A DNA stretch of 17,053 nt. Origin: Desulfurococcales archaeon. GTDB taxonomy: Archaea > Thermoproteota > Thermoprotei_A > Sulfolobales > Desulfurococcaceae. This document shows, one piece after another, positions 6,849-14,222 of the stretch (positions within the stretch are counted from its first letter, which is position 1; each line of letters starts with the position of its first letter). The DNA lies in contig JALVHX010000024.1 of the NCBI GenBank assembly GCA_027028805.1, forward strand, positions 1 to 17,053, in the 5' to 3' direction. The notes under the pieces are model-generated. The model was not told the origin of the DNA, made no database searches, and was given only the letters and a program-made list of their open reading frames with translations. The position numbers and the translations under genes were made by a program.

Positions 6849-7734
6849 CCTGGCCATAGTGCCCCTAACCTGTTGCGGCGCATGCATGCAGAGCATATAC
6901 GAGGACAGAGAGCTGATGAAGACGATAACACGCTACCGGATCATCTACTGGCCCGGCTATGCCGAGGGAGAACTGGGAGATGCCGTGGACGCCGCGATCA
7001 TAGTTGGGGTTGCGAGGACGCGGAGAGACTACGAGGCCGCGGAGAAAATGTATAGGGAGGCCGGCCTCGTAGTCATGTATGGAACCTGCTCCGTCTACGG
7101 CGGCATACCCGGGCTCACAGCCCTGGTTCCACGCGAGGAGCTCGGCGAAGACTATGCAGACACCGCGAAGCCGCCCGCAGTGCTCCGCCAGCCCAGCGTC
7201 CTAGCACCGGGATGCCCGCCCTCAGCCAGCGTCAGGAAGAGGCTTGCCGAGATCCTGGAGGCTTATCTCCGGGGCGAGAAGCCGGATAAAACAGTGTTCC
7301 TCGGAAACACGGAGAGCCTGTGCCGCAACTGTCCCCTGAGGCCACGGGATCCCGGTAGAATAGAGATGCCGGGAATCAAGAGGGTTTACGAGGGCGTCTC
7401 CATGGACAAGTGTTTCCTAGAACAGGGTATACTCTGCCTAGGCCCGGTGACAAGCGCGTCCTGCAACCATGACTGCATCAGGATGGGGCTACCCTGCACC
7501 GGGTGCGCCGGCCCGGTTCCGGGAATAGATGATGCTGGGCTCCGCTACATAGGGGCCATAGGCTCGATCCTAATGGTGAAGCGCGAGAGACAAGTAATGT
7601 TCCCCGGTCTCGCAAGGGAGCTCGACAAGATCCATGACCCGATGGGCCTCCTCTACAAATACACGTTGCCAAGGGCTAAGCTGACCCAGCTCGCGCTTAT
7701 AAGAAGAGGGCTTGCCGGGGGCGGGGAGAAGTGA
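6835..7734 (+). CDS. mvhG: Hydrogenase small-subunit homologue (MvhG-like)
   Basis: This 299-residue protein resembles the small subunit of F420-non-reducing/F420-reducing [NiFe] hydrogenases (group 3), which passes electrons from the large subunit through iron-sulfur clusters. Proximal-cluster ligands are all present: C14 and C17 in TCCGAC, C85 in GTCSVYGG, and C127 in APGCPPS. The C-terminal part has C163-x2-C166, then C193, C201, C210, C214 and C221-x2-C224 in a layout typical of MvhG, enough for two more [4Fe-4S] clusters. The length is normal. There is no twin-arginine signal, so it is cytoplasmic. The GTG start overlaps mvhD, and the stop overlaps the large-subunit start as GTGA. Its partner large subunit lacks a normal [NiFe] site, so the source of electrons is unknown although this relay looks functional. 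Confidence 0.92.
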   Translation: MEKPSLAIVPLTCCGACMQSIYEDRELMKTITRYRIIYWPGYAEGELGDAVDAAIIVGVARTRRDYEAAEKMYREAGLVVMYGTCSVYGGIPGLTALVPREELGEDYADTAKPPAVLRQPSVLAPGCPPSASVRKRLAEILEAYLRGEKPDKTVFLGNTESLCRNCPLRPRDPGRIEMPGIKRVYEGVSMDKCFLEQGILCLGPVTSASCNHDCIRMGLPCTGCAGPVPGIDDAGLRYIGAIGSILMVKRERQVMFPGLARELDKIHDPMGLLYKYTLPRAKLTQLALIRRGLAGGGEK

Positions 7735-8942
7735 GGGTTACCGAGTCCCTTCTCCTAGCCAGCGACGGCGGCATAAAGCCGGCCTCCACAACAGGATACT
7801 CTATAATAACACGTGGAAGACACGTCGAAGACATACCAAGGCTCGCATCGATACTATGCGGCACACAGTCATGGGGCCACTACCTGGCCGCTTCCAGGGC
7901 CCTGGACAAGTTGTTTGGGAGAAAAGTACCGGCTCCCGCAGAAGCTGTTAGGAGAGCCGGCCTCCTCCTAGATATAGCGCACGGCCATATACATAGGCTC
8001 TATACCGGCATACTGCCCAGGATCCTGGCCGGGAGAAGCCATCTATCCATAGATAACCATGACGAGCTTGGAGAAGCCTATAGGGGGGCCGTAGAGGATC
8101 TCGCCGAGGCGAAGACCCTTATAGGCGGGAGACCCGTCCACCCAGCCTTCACGCTACCAGGCGGCGTATCGCCCGGGGTAAGGGCGAGGCTCCCCGGGAT
8201 AAGGGAGGCGCTTGAGAAAGCCGCGGAGAAGATAGAGGCGTTCGCCGAGAAAGCCGCGGAAACAATCCGTTCAAGCAATATACAGGCAATCGCCGAATAC
8301 ACGGGGCTAGGCCGGGAGACGCTTTATGTAGCCATGGTGTGTGGGGGGGAGCCGTGTTTTATGGGGGACAGTATACGCGTCGTGGGCGAGGGCGTGGACG
8401 AGGTGTTCCCCCTAGAGGAGTACGGGGAGAGATTCAAGATAACATGTAGCGGCGGCTTCTGTAGAGCCCTGTATAGGGATGGCCGCGTAGCCGTTACAGG
8501 CCCCCTGGCCAGGATGAACGCGTGGAGAGGACTAGGGGGAAGATACCGTGATCTCGTCGAGGAGGCCAGAGGCGTGTTCGGCGGAGAAAACATGGCCAAC
8601 GCGGCCGCCGGCATCTATGCTATGGCGGCCGAGCTCCACCTGATTGCCGAGAAGCTACGCGGCCTATCCACCAATATAGGCGACGGCTCCCTGGTAGAGC
8701 TGCGTGGGAAGCCGGGGGGACGCGGCGTCGGCGGCGTGGAGGCGTCGCATGGCCTGATAATACACGAGGTCTCCGCCGACCAGCGCTACGTAGTAGACTA
8801 TGCACGCGCCCTAACCCCATCCATGATCAACATATATGCCGCCGAGAAAGCTGTCGGCGCTGCCGGCGCGCAGTGGGCCGGCATCATAATCCCTCTCTAC
8901 GGCCTATGCGGCCTAGAGCTCATGCATACATGGAGGAGGTGA
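7731..8942 (+). CDS. MvhA-like hydrogenase large-subunit homologue without a [NiFe] site
   Basis: This 403-residue protein aligns with MvhA around GRHVEDIPRLASILCGTQ (RNIEEVPRIVPRICGIC in the family, from memory) and GGRPVHPAFTLPGG. It is about 70 residues shorter. The N-terminal CxxC is C43-G-T-Q46, and the C-terminal DPCxxC is C393-G-L-E396 with His399 kept. Thus both terminal Ni thiolates remain, but both bridging cysteines are gone. The conserved R-x-E-G-H strand is missing at the N-terminus, EAPRG is E337-A-S-H-G341, so the Arg near the Fe(CN)2CO unit is His340, and only four residues follow His399, leaving no tail for a maturation protease. H2 activation is therefore very unlikely. NuoD of complex I is a known precedent for loss of these residues. 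C43, C393 and E396 might hold a single metal ion. The gene is intact and coupled to mvhG, so it is not a decaying pseudogene. Confidence 0.9.
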   Translation: MRVTESLLLASDGGIKPASTTGYSIITRGRHVEDIPRLASILCGTQSWGHYLAASRALDKLFGRKVPAPAEAVRRAGLLLDIAHGHIHRLYTGILPRILAGRSHLSIDNHDELGEAYRGAVEDLAEAKTLIGGRPVHPAFTLPGGVSPGVRARLPGIREALEKAAEKIEAFAEKAAETIRSSNIQAIAEYTGLGRETLYVAMVCGGEPCFMGDSIRVVGEGVDEVFPLEEYGERFKITCSGGFCRALYRDGRVAVTGPLARMNAWRGLGGRYRDLVEEARGVFGGENMANAAAGIYAMAAELHLIAEKLRGLSTNIGDGSLVELRGKPGGRGVGGVEASHGLIIHEVSADQRYVVDYARALTPSMINIYAAEKAVGAAGAQWAGIIIPLYGLCGLELMHTWRR

Positions 8943-8945
8943 GCC

Positions 8946-9320
8946 ATGGACATGGATGGGTTCGTGGAGGAGGTTGTCAGGATAAGTGGGAGAAACCCTT
9001 ATCTCTGCTACCAGTGCGGCATGTGTAGCGCCGTCTGCCCCGTGGCCCAGTACATGGATATCCTGCCACACCAGATCATTAGGCTGGTGCAGATGGGAGA
9101 CCCCGCGGTGCTTGAGAGCGACGCCATATGGGTATGCATATCATGCATGGCCTGCGTGGACCGGTGCCCCAGAGACGTGGGCCCAGGCATAATAATAGAC
9201 GCCCTCCGCCAGTTCAAGCTACGGAGAGGGGCCGAGAAATACGATTATTTCCAGGTACCGGAGCTGGGAGAGGCGCCGTCTCTAGCACTCGTCGCCGCCT
9301 CAAGGAAGCTGACGGGGTGA
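8946..9320 (+). CDS. hdrC: Heterodisulfide reductase subunit C
   Basis: This 124-residue ferredoxin-like protein has two [4Fe-4S] motifs: C21-x2-C24-x2-C27-x3-C31-P and C64-x2-C67-x2-C70-x3-C74-P. HdrC carries electrons from HdrA to HdrB. The helical linker between the motifs (DILPHQIIRLVQMGD) and the RDVGPGIIIDALR segment after the second motif are characteristic. There is no membrane segment, unlike HdrE-linked forms. ATG 8946 follows GGAGGTGA, which spans the stop of the previous gene; hdrB follows after seven bases. Its presence argues that hdrB is a true Hdr subunit rather than only a fumarate reductase anchor. Confidence 0.94.
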   Translation: MDMDGFVEEVVRISGRNPYLCYQCGMCSAVCPVAQYMDILPHQIIRLVQMGDPAVLESDAIWVCISCMACVDRCPRDVGPGIIIDALRQFKLRRGAEKYDYFQVPELGEAPSLALVAASRKLTG

Positions 9321-9327
9321 CGCGTAG

Positions 9328-10230
9328 ATGGCCAAGGCGCTCCTCTACTATCCCGGATGCTCTGTTAAGAGGAACTCGCCGTGGTATGAGAAAAGCGCCC
9401 TCGCGGTCCTCGAGGCTCTCGGCTACCGTGTCAAGGAGCTGGATAAATGGTACTGTTGCGGCGCAACGATAAGCTTGGCAGCCGACGACGTGATCAGGCA
9501 CCTTGGCGCGATCAGGAGCCTGATCCAGGCTGAGAAGGAGGGAGAAGCCCTAGGCACAAACGAGATGCTAACCGTCTGCCCAATGTGCTACAACGTGTTA
9601 GCCAGGGTCAATAACCTGTTGAAGCGTGACAGAGAGAAGCTCGAGACCGCGGCCAGGTATCTGCGCGACGAGAACCTTGAGAAATACTCGTTGTCGACAA
9701 GGGTTATACACGTGGTACAGGTTCTACACAGGGAGCGGGAAAAACTGGGAGAGCTGGTTAAGCGGAGGCTCGACGGCGTCCGGGTTGCCGCATACTATGG
9801 ATGCACCCTTGTCCGCCCGAAGGACGTCGCAGTCGATAACCCCGAGTCGCCCAGGGTTATGGAGGAGATCCTGAGATCAGTGGGGATCGAGACCGTCGAG
9901 TACCCCTTCAAGACTCTCTGCTGCGGCGCCTACCACTCGGTGTATAGGAAAAACATAGCTGTAGCTAACAGCGGCCTAATACTAACCGATGCCGCGGCGA
10001 GAGGCGCCGATATAATGGTGACCGTGTGCCCCCTATGCCACTACAACCTGGAGCTGGCCTACCGCTCCATGGCGCGGAAACCCGGTATAAGGGTCATGTA
10101 CCTAACGGATCTCCTCGCATACGTGATGGGGCTCGATGACGCGCTCAGCCCCGAGACCAGGTCGTTTTTGGATAAGCTCCGCGAGGCTAGGAGGGAGCTA
10201 GTGGCTACTCCTGGGGGTGGGAATTCTTGA
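9328..10230 (+). CDS. hdrB: Heterodisulfide reductase subunit B (two CCG domains)
   Basis: This 300-residue protein has two complete CCG domains: C11, C43-C44, C84-x2-C87, and C159, C198-C199, C234-x2-C237. These bind the two noncubane [4Fe-4S] clusters that carry out disulfide chemistry in HdrB. The length matches HdrB. SdhE of Sulfolobus succinate dehydrogenase and MfrE of Wolinella have the same CCG pattern and serve fumarate or succinate enzymes, so with frdB directly downstream this subunit might serve both HdrA-HdrC and FrdAB. There is no obvious membrane helix. ATG 9328 has GGGGTGA upstream. Its stop overlaps the frdB start as TTGA. The natural disulfide, if any, is unknown, as coenzyme M/B synthesis is not expected in this lineage. 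Confidence 0.94.
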   Translation: MAKALLYYPGCSVKRNSPWYEKSALAVLEALGYRVKELDKWYCCGATISLAADDVIRHLGAIRSLIQAEKEGEALGTNEMLTVCPMCYNVLARVNNLLKRDREKLETAARYLRDENLEKYSLSTRVIHVVQVLHREREKLGELVKRRLDGVRVAAYYGCTLVRPKDVAVDNPESPRVMEEILRSVGIETVEYPFKTLCCGAYHSVYRKNIAVANSGLILTDAAARGADIMVTVCPLCHYNLELAYRSMARKPGIRVMYLTDLLAYVMGLDDALSPETRSFLDKLREARRELVATPGGGNS

Positions 10231-10961
10231 GCAGCAAGGAGTCCCCTGAGACAGGGCCCCGCCCCGTCTCCGGGAAGGAGGAGGGCGGGAAGACTATCAG
10301 GATCTATGTGATGGGGAGAGCATACGAGGTGCCCGAGGGCCTGACCATACTCAAGGCCCTCGAGTACGCCGGGTTCAGGCTAACCAGGGGAGTCGGGTGC
10401 AGAGGAGGCTTCTGCGGCGCATGCGCAGTAATGTATAGGATGCCAGGCGAATACAAGCTCCGCACAGCCCTCGCCTGCCAGACGCTAGCCAGGGACGGAA
10501 TGCACCTAGTGTTCATACCATATGCTCCCATGAAGAAGCCGCGCTACGATATCGAGAAGCTGAGGCCCGACGCGGGCTCCGTGATAGCGATATTCCCCGA
10601 GGTCACAAGGTGCCTGGCATGCAACGCGTGCACAAAAGCGTGTCCCCAGGGACTACAGGTGATGGATGCTATCCAGGCCATTATACGCGGCGACATAGCG
10701 GCGGCCGCGAACCTGGCGTTTGACTGTATAGGATGCGGGCTCTGCTCGATCAGGTGTCCCGCGGAGATAAGACACGTCTACGTGTTCCAGCTCGTGCGCC
10801 GCCTCTATGGCAAATACATGCTGCCGAAGGCGAAACACGTCGAGGAGAGGATCAAGGAGATAGAGGCTGGCAAATACGATGAGGAGATGGAGAAGCTTAT
10901 GAAGCTAAGCCTCGAGGAGCTCAAGAGGCTCTACATGTCCCGCGACATAGAGAAGGCCTAG
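10227..10961 (+). CDS. frdB: Fumarate reductase/succinate dehydrogenase iron-sulfur subunit
   Basis: This 244-residue protein carries a plant-type [2Fe-2S] domain with C58, C63, C66 and C84 (GCRGGFCGAC), then C129-x2-C132-x2-C135-x3-C139-P and C167-x2-C170-x2-C173-x3-C177-P. The third motif has a full set of four cysteines (CIGCGLC), so a [4Fe-4S] rather than the usual [3Fe-4S] cluster is likely. A charged helical tail follows. Methanogen TfrB has a CCG domain fused to its C-terminus; here that domain is absent, and hdrB lies immediately upstream as a separate gene. The TTG start at 10227 is preceded by GGGGGTGGG and overlaps the hdrB stop. About 20 poorly conserved residues precede the domain. 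It should pass electrons to the flavoprotein encoded 10 bases downstream. No sdhC/sdhD anchor genes are present. Confidence 0.93.
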   Translation: MSSKESPETGPRPVSGKEEGGKTIRIYVMGRAYEVPEGLTILKALEYAGFRLTRGVGCRGGFCGACAVMYRMPGEYKLRTALACQTLARDGMHLVFIPYAPMKKPRYDIEKLRPDAGSVIAIFPEVTRCLACNACTKACPQGLQVMDAIQAIIRGDIAAAANLAFDCIGCGLCSIRCPAEIRHVYVFQLVRRLYGKYMLPKAKHVEERIKEIEAGKYDEEMEKLMKLSLEELKRLYMSRDIEKA

Positions 10962-10971
10962 GCTTCATGGG

Positions 10972-12663
10972 GTGATGGGCTTGGTATATGAAGGTTATCC
11001 GCCCGAGATGCGCGAGAAGATACGTGTAGTGGAGGAGACGCGTGAGGAGAGGCTTGGGCAACAGATACCCAAGCTAAGCCTCGAGGAGAGAGAGAAGCTT
11101 GTCAGGAAATGGCACCCGGACTATAGGGAGGATACGAAGAGGCCTGTCCGCATAGGACCCAACAAGGGCCAGGTCATATACCGTGAGGTCGCCGACCTCC
11201 TAGAGTCATGGCCGGCCGTGAAGCCGGGCGACGTGGACCTGGACAACATAGACTATGACGTAGACATATTGATTATCGGCGGAGGAGGCGCCGCGGCCAG
11301 CGCCGCTCTCTGGGCAGTGTACAGCGGCGTTAGCCCAGAAAACATATTGATCGCTACAAAGCTCCGCTTCGGCGACGCCAACACCGTTAAGGCCCAGGGA
11401 GGCATACAGGCAGCGGACAGGCCCAATGACTCGCCGGTGAGACACTATCTCGACACCATTGGTGGGGGCCACTTCGCCAACAAGCCGGAGCTCGTCAGGG
11501 CCCTTGTAATGGATGCCCCGTTCATCATAAGGTGGCTCGAGGATCTCGGCGTCATGTTCGACAAGACCGGGGAGGGAGAGATGATCGAGTATACCGGGGG
11601 AGGCGCCAGCAGGAGGAGACTGCACGCCGCCAAGGACTATACGGGCCTAGAGATCATGCGTGTGATAAGAGACGAGGTATGGAACAAGGGTGTCAACGTC
11701 CTCGAGTTCAGCCCCGCCGTCGAGCTCCTCACCGACCCGGACACCGGGGCCGTGTCGGGCGCCGTCCTGTGGAACATGGAGGTCAAGGCATACTACGTGG
11801 TTAGGGCAAAGGTCACCATACTCGCCACCGGCGGCTTCGGGCGCCTCCACCTAGCCGGGTTCCCCACCACAAACCACTACGGCGCCACAGCCGACGGGAT
11901 AGTGATGGCGTACCGTGTCGGGGCCAACCTACGCGACCTCGACTCCGCCCAGTTCCATCCAACCGGCGTCGCATGGCCCGAGGCTATACGGGGAGAGCTC
12001 ATAACCGAGAAATGCAGGAGCCTCGGGGCGCAACTGGTCAACGCCAACGGGGAGCGGTTCATAAACGAGCTCGAGCCCAGAGACGTGGTGGCCTCGGCGA
12101 TCATAAGGGAGTGCGCCGAGGGACGCGGGATCATAACACCCACCGGGGCCTGCGGCGTCTGGCTCGACCTGCCCATGATAGACAGGGTTAGGGGGGAGGG
12201 AACGATTAGGAGGAACCTGCCAGCCATGTACCGCCAGTTCATACGCCACGGCATAGATATAACCAGGGAGCCCGTGCTGACCTATCCAACGCTTCACTAC
12301 CAGAACGGGGGCATAGAGATTGATCCATGGACACACGTGCTACGGCCCGATGGAACACCTATACCAGGCCTCCTCGCCGCAGGAGAAGTAACCGGCGGCG
12401 TGCACGGAAAGAACAGGCTCATGGGCAACTCCCTCCTAGATATAACCGTGTTCGGCCGCAGAGCCGGGATAACAGCTGCGAAGCTCGTTAAAGAAATGAG
12501 CGGCAAACCCAGGATAAGCCTCAAGCACGTGGAGAGATACATGGAGGAGCTGAAGCGGCTGGGCGTGCCGGAGAACAGGAGGGCGCCCGTACTGCTCCCC
12601 GACTACCGCGGCGAGCGCGTGTTGCTGAGGAAACTGGATCTAATAGACCTTGCCCCGATATAA
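10972..12663 (+). CDS. frdA: Soluble fumarate reductase flavoprotein subunit
   Basis: This 563-residue FAD protein reduces fumarate to succinate, or the reverse. The FAD loop GGGGAAAS is at 103-110. Substrate and catalytic residues are all present: His329 (QFHPTG), Arg370 (EPRD), His442 (LHYQNGG) and Arg482 (KNRLMGNSLLD). At the site of the covalent flavin His there is Asn137 (DANTVKAQGG), so FAD is probably bound non-covalently, as in thiol:fumarate reductase. About 100 residues precede the FAD loop where most homologues have 5-15, rich in charge (MREKIRVVEETREERLG), perhaps a docking region. The C-terminal helical domain of membrane enzymes is largely missing. The start is uncertain: GTG 10972 and ATG 10975 overlap the GGGGTGAT ribosome binding site (10969-10976), so TTG 10981 may be the real start. 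It is the last gene of the operon. Confidence 0.94.
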   Translation: MMGLVYEGYPPEMREKIRVVEETREERLGQQIPKLSLEEREKLVRKWHPDYREDTKRPVRIGPNKGQVIYREVADLLESWPAVKPGDVDLDNIDYDVDILIIGGGGAAASAALWAVYSGVSPENILIATKLRFGDANTVKAQGGIQAADRPNDSPVRHYLDTIGGGHFANKPELVRALVMDAPFIIRWLEDLGVMFDKTGEGEMIEYTGGGASRRRLHAAKDYTGLEIMRVIRDEVWNKGVNVLEFSPAVELLTDPDTGAVSGAVLWNMEVKAYYVVRAKVTILATGGFGRLHLAGFPTTNHYGATADGIVMAYRVGANLRDLDSAQFHPTGVAWPEAIRGELITEKCRSLGAQLVNANGERFINELEPRDVVASAIIRECAEGRGIITPTGACGVWLDLPMIDRVRGEGTIRRNLPAMYRQFIRHGIDITREPVLTYPTLHYQNGGIEIDPWTHVLRPDGTPIPGLLAAGEVTGGVHGKNRLMGNSLLDITVFGRRAGITAAKLVKEMSGKPRISLKHVERYMEELKRLGVPENRRAPVLLPDYRGERVLLRKLDLIDLAPI

Positions 12664-12672
12664 GACGTCTCC

Positions 12673-12705
12673 CGCGGCGAGCCGTCCGCGAGCTCAATGT
12701 TTTTT
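12673..12705 (+). terminator. Operon terminator: hairpin and T-tract
   Basis: CGCGG (12673-12677) pairs with CCGCG (12686-12690) around an 8-base loop, and TTTTTT follows at 12700-12705, starting about 37 bases after the frdA stop. The T-run also merges with the TATA box of the next gene, so the same bases may end one transcript and place the next promoter. Confidence 0.4.
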
Positions 12706-12716
12706 ATTTAAAAACC
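12705..12716 (+). promoter_or_regulatory. TATA box of the malic enzyme gene
   Basis: TATTTAAAAA stands about 40 bp before the TTG start at 12748, predicting a transcription start near 12733 and a very short leader. A small dyad CCGC-CT-GCGG (12727-12736) covers that start, and GGGGTG (12735-12740) is the ribosome binding site. Confidence 0.55.
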
Positions 12717-12747
12717 ACTATATTCTCCGCCTGCGGGGTGCTATGCT

Positions 12748-14085
12748 TTGTCCAAGGATAAGATTGACTGGTACCGGGTCTCGAACGAGCTACACTACAA
12801 GTATAAGGGGAAGATCGAGGTTGTCCCGAAGGTACCGGTGCTTAAGCTCGAGGACTTCGCCATATGGTATACCCCGGGGGTCGCGGGGCCCTGTAAGAAG
12901 ATCAAGGAGGAGGGGCCTGACGCGTCCTTTGAGTACACTCTCCGATGGAACTATGCCGCGGTTATAAGCGATGGGACACGGGTTCTGGGCCTCGGAAACA
13001 TAGGGCCCGAGGCCGGCATGCCGGTGATGGAGGGCAAGGCCCTGCTCTTCAAGTATCTAGGCGGCGTAGACGCGGTTCCCCTAGTCATAAACGCGCGTGA
13101 TCCCGAGAAGTTCATAGAGGTTGTCAAGGCCCTTGAGCCGAGCTTCGGCGCCATAAACCTCGAGGACATAGAGAGCCCTAAGTGCTTCTATCTACTAGAG
13201 AAGCTCAACGAGATCCTGGATATCCCTGTCTGGCACGACGACCAGCAGGGCACGGCCCTCGTCACGCTCGCAGGCCTCATAAACGCGCTGAAGATCGTGG
13301 GCAAGAAGCTTAGCGAGGTCAAGATAGTGTTCGTAGGCGCCGGCGCAGCCAACATAGCCGCCGTCAAGTATACGAGGATAGCCGGGGCTGATCCCAAAAA
13401 GATGATAGTTGTGGACAGCAAGGGGATACTCCACCCAGGCCGGCCGGACATAGAGGAGCTCAAGGAGAAGAACCCGTGGAAATACAGGATCGCGATCGAG
13501 ACTAATGCCGAGGGGAGGACAGGCGGCATACCCGAGGCCCTTGAGGGAGCCGATGTAGTGATAGCAGCATCGAGGCCGGGGCCCGGGGTGATCAAGAAGG
13601 AGTGGATAAAGAAGATGGCTGACGACCCCATAGTCTTCGCCGAGGCTAATCCCGTCCCAGAGATATGGCCATGGGAGGCAAAGGAGGCCGGGGCAAGGAT
13701 CGTGGCCACTGGTAGAAGCGACTTCCCCAACCAGATAAACAACAGCCTCGGCTTCCCCGCAGTGTTCCGCGGAATACTAACGGTGCGTGCTAGGAAGATG
13801 ACTGATTCAATGTTCATAGCCGCCGCCTACGCCATAGCGAGATATGCGGAGAAGAAGGGTATACACGAGGAATACATTGTACCGACAATGGAGGAGGCCG
13901 AGATGTATGTTGAGGAGGCTGTGGCGGTGGCGGAGAAGGCAATTGAGGAGGGCGTGGCTAGGAGAAAGCTGGGGAGAGACGAGCTGGAGGCCGAGATAAG
14001 AGAGCTAATATATAGGCCCCGGCGCTACATGGATCTAGCGCTCAAAAACGATCTGATAAAGATCTATCCACCGTACCCGAGGTAG
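12748..14085 (+). CDS. NAD(P)-dependent malic enzyme
   Basis: This 445-residue enzyme converts malate to pyruvate and CO2 with reduction of NAD(P), or runs in reverse to fix CO2. Family residues are visible: Tyr41 in YTPGV, Lys97 in MEGKA, the metal ligands Glu139-Asp140 in NLEDIESP and Asp164/Asp165 in WHDDQQGTA, and the dinucleotide loop VGAGAANIA at 197-205. [10 protein letters not shown] and [10 protein letters not shown] are also typical of the short prokaryotic type. There is no phosphotransacetylase domain. The start is TTG at 12748 with GGGGTG seven bases upstream; the nearby ATG at 12743 is out of frame. It has its own promoter directly after the fumarase/fumarate reductase operon, so it extends the same C4 pathway (pyruvate-malate-fumarate-succinate). 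Cofactor preference cannot be judged from the sequence alone. Confidence 0.95.
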   Translation: MSKDKIDWYRVSNELHYKYKGKIEVVPKVPVLKLEDFAIWYTPGVAGPCKKIKEEGPDASFEYTLRWNYAAVISDGTRVLGLGNIGPEAGMPVMEGKALLFKYLGGVDAVPLVINARDPEKFIEVVKALEPSFGAINLEDIESPKCFYLLEKLNEILDIPVWHDDQQGTALVTLAGLINALKIVGKKLSEVKIVFVGAGAANIAAVKYTRIAGADPKKMIVVDSKGILHPGRPDIEELKEKNPWKYRIAIETNAEGRTGGIPEALEGADVVIAASRPGPGVIKKEWIKKMADDPIVFAEANPVPEIWPWEAKEAGARIVATGRSDFPNQINNSLGFPAVFRGILTVRARKMTDSMFIAAAYAIARYAEKKGIHEEYIVPTMEEAEMYVEEAVAVAEKAIEEGVARRKLGRDELEAEIRELIYRPRRYMDLALKNDLIKIYPPYPR

Positions 14086-14098
14086 GCTCGGCCACAAC

Positions 14099-14120
14099 AA
14101 TAGTGATCCCCACTGTTTTT
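14099..14120 (+). terminator. Hairpin and T-tract after malic enzyme
   Basis: A 7-bp stem (14099-14105 with 14111-14117, including one T-G pair and running into the T-tract) around an ATCCC loop is followed by TTTTT at 14116-14120, about 30 bases after the stop codon. It resembles an intrinsic terminator. Confidence 0.5.
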
Positions 14121-14164
14121 CCCAGATAAACCCTCTCTCCACGGATTCTCCCAGAGCCCACTGC

Positions 14165-14173
14165 TTTATTAAA
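14165..14173 (+). promoter_or_regulatory. TATA box for the cysteine-rich small protein
   Basis: TTTATTAAA lies about 54 bp before the ATG at 14223, predicting a transcription start near 14195. GGGTGAT (about 14206-14213) serves as the ribosome binding site. Nothing else is seen between the terminator and this promoter. Confidence 0.5.
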
Positions 14174-14222
14174 TGCATTAAGGGTTATTGGAGACAATGG
14201 AGCGATAGGGTGATAGGCCGGT

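Larger units (their letters stand above)
2947..12663 (+). other. Ten-gene fumarase / Hdr / Mvh-like / fumarate reductase operon
   Basis: Gene order is fumarase alpha, fumarase beta, hdrA, mvhD, mvhG, large-subunit homologue, hdrC, hdrB, frdB, frdA. Gaps are 26, -4, 1, -14, -4, 3, 7, -4 and 10 bases, with starts and stops sharing GTGA or TTGA at three junctions. There is one clear promoter before the first gene and one hairpin/T-tract after the last. This is direct evidence for one transcript. That the products form one physical complex is inference, based on the known HdrABC-MvhADG assembly. Confidence 0.8.

Noticed and set aside
7731..8942. Calling this gene a functional [NiFe] hydrogenase large subunit
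   Set aside because: Overall similarity to MvhA is clear, but both bridging cysteines, the EAPRG Arg, the R-x-E-G-H strand and the cleavable tail are missing, so H2 activation is not supported.
4454..10230. Methanogen origin because of Hdr and Mvh genes
   Set aside because: No methanogenesis gene is present, and these subunits occur widely in non-methanogens; promoter style, codon use and the fumarase/malic enzyme context fit a crenarchaeon better.
10227..12663. A membrane-bound succinate:quinone oxidoreductase
   Set aside because: No cytochrome b or other membrane anchor gene is present in the operon, and FrdA lacks the covalent flavin His and most of the C-terminal domain of the membrane enzymes.
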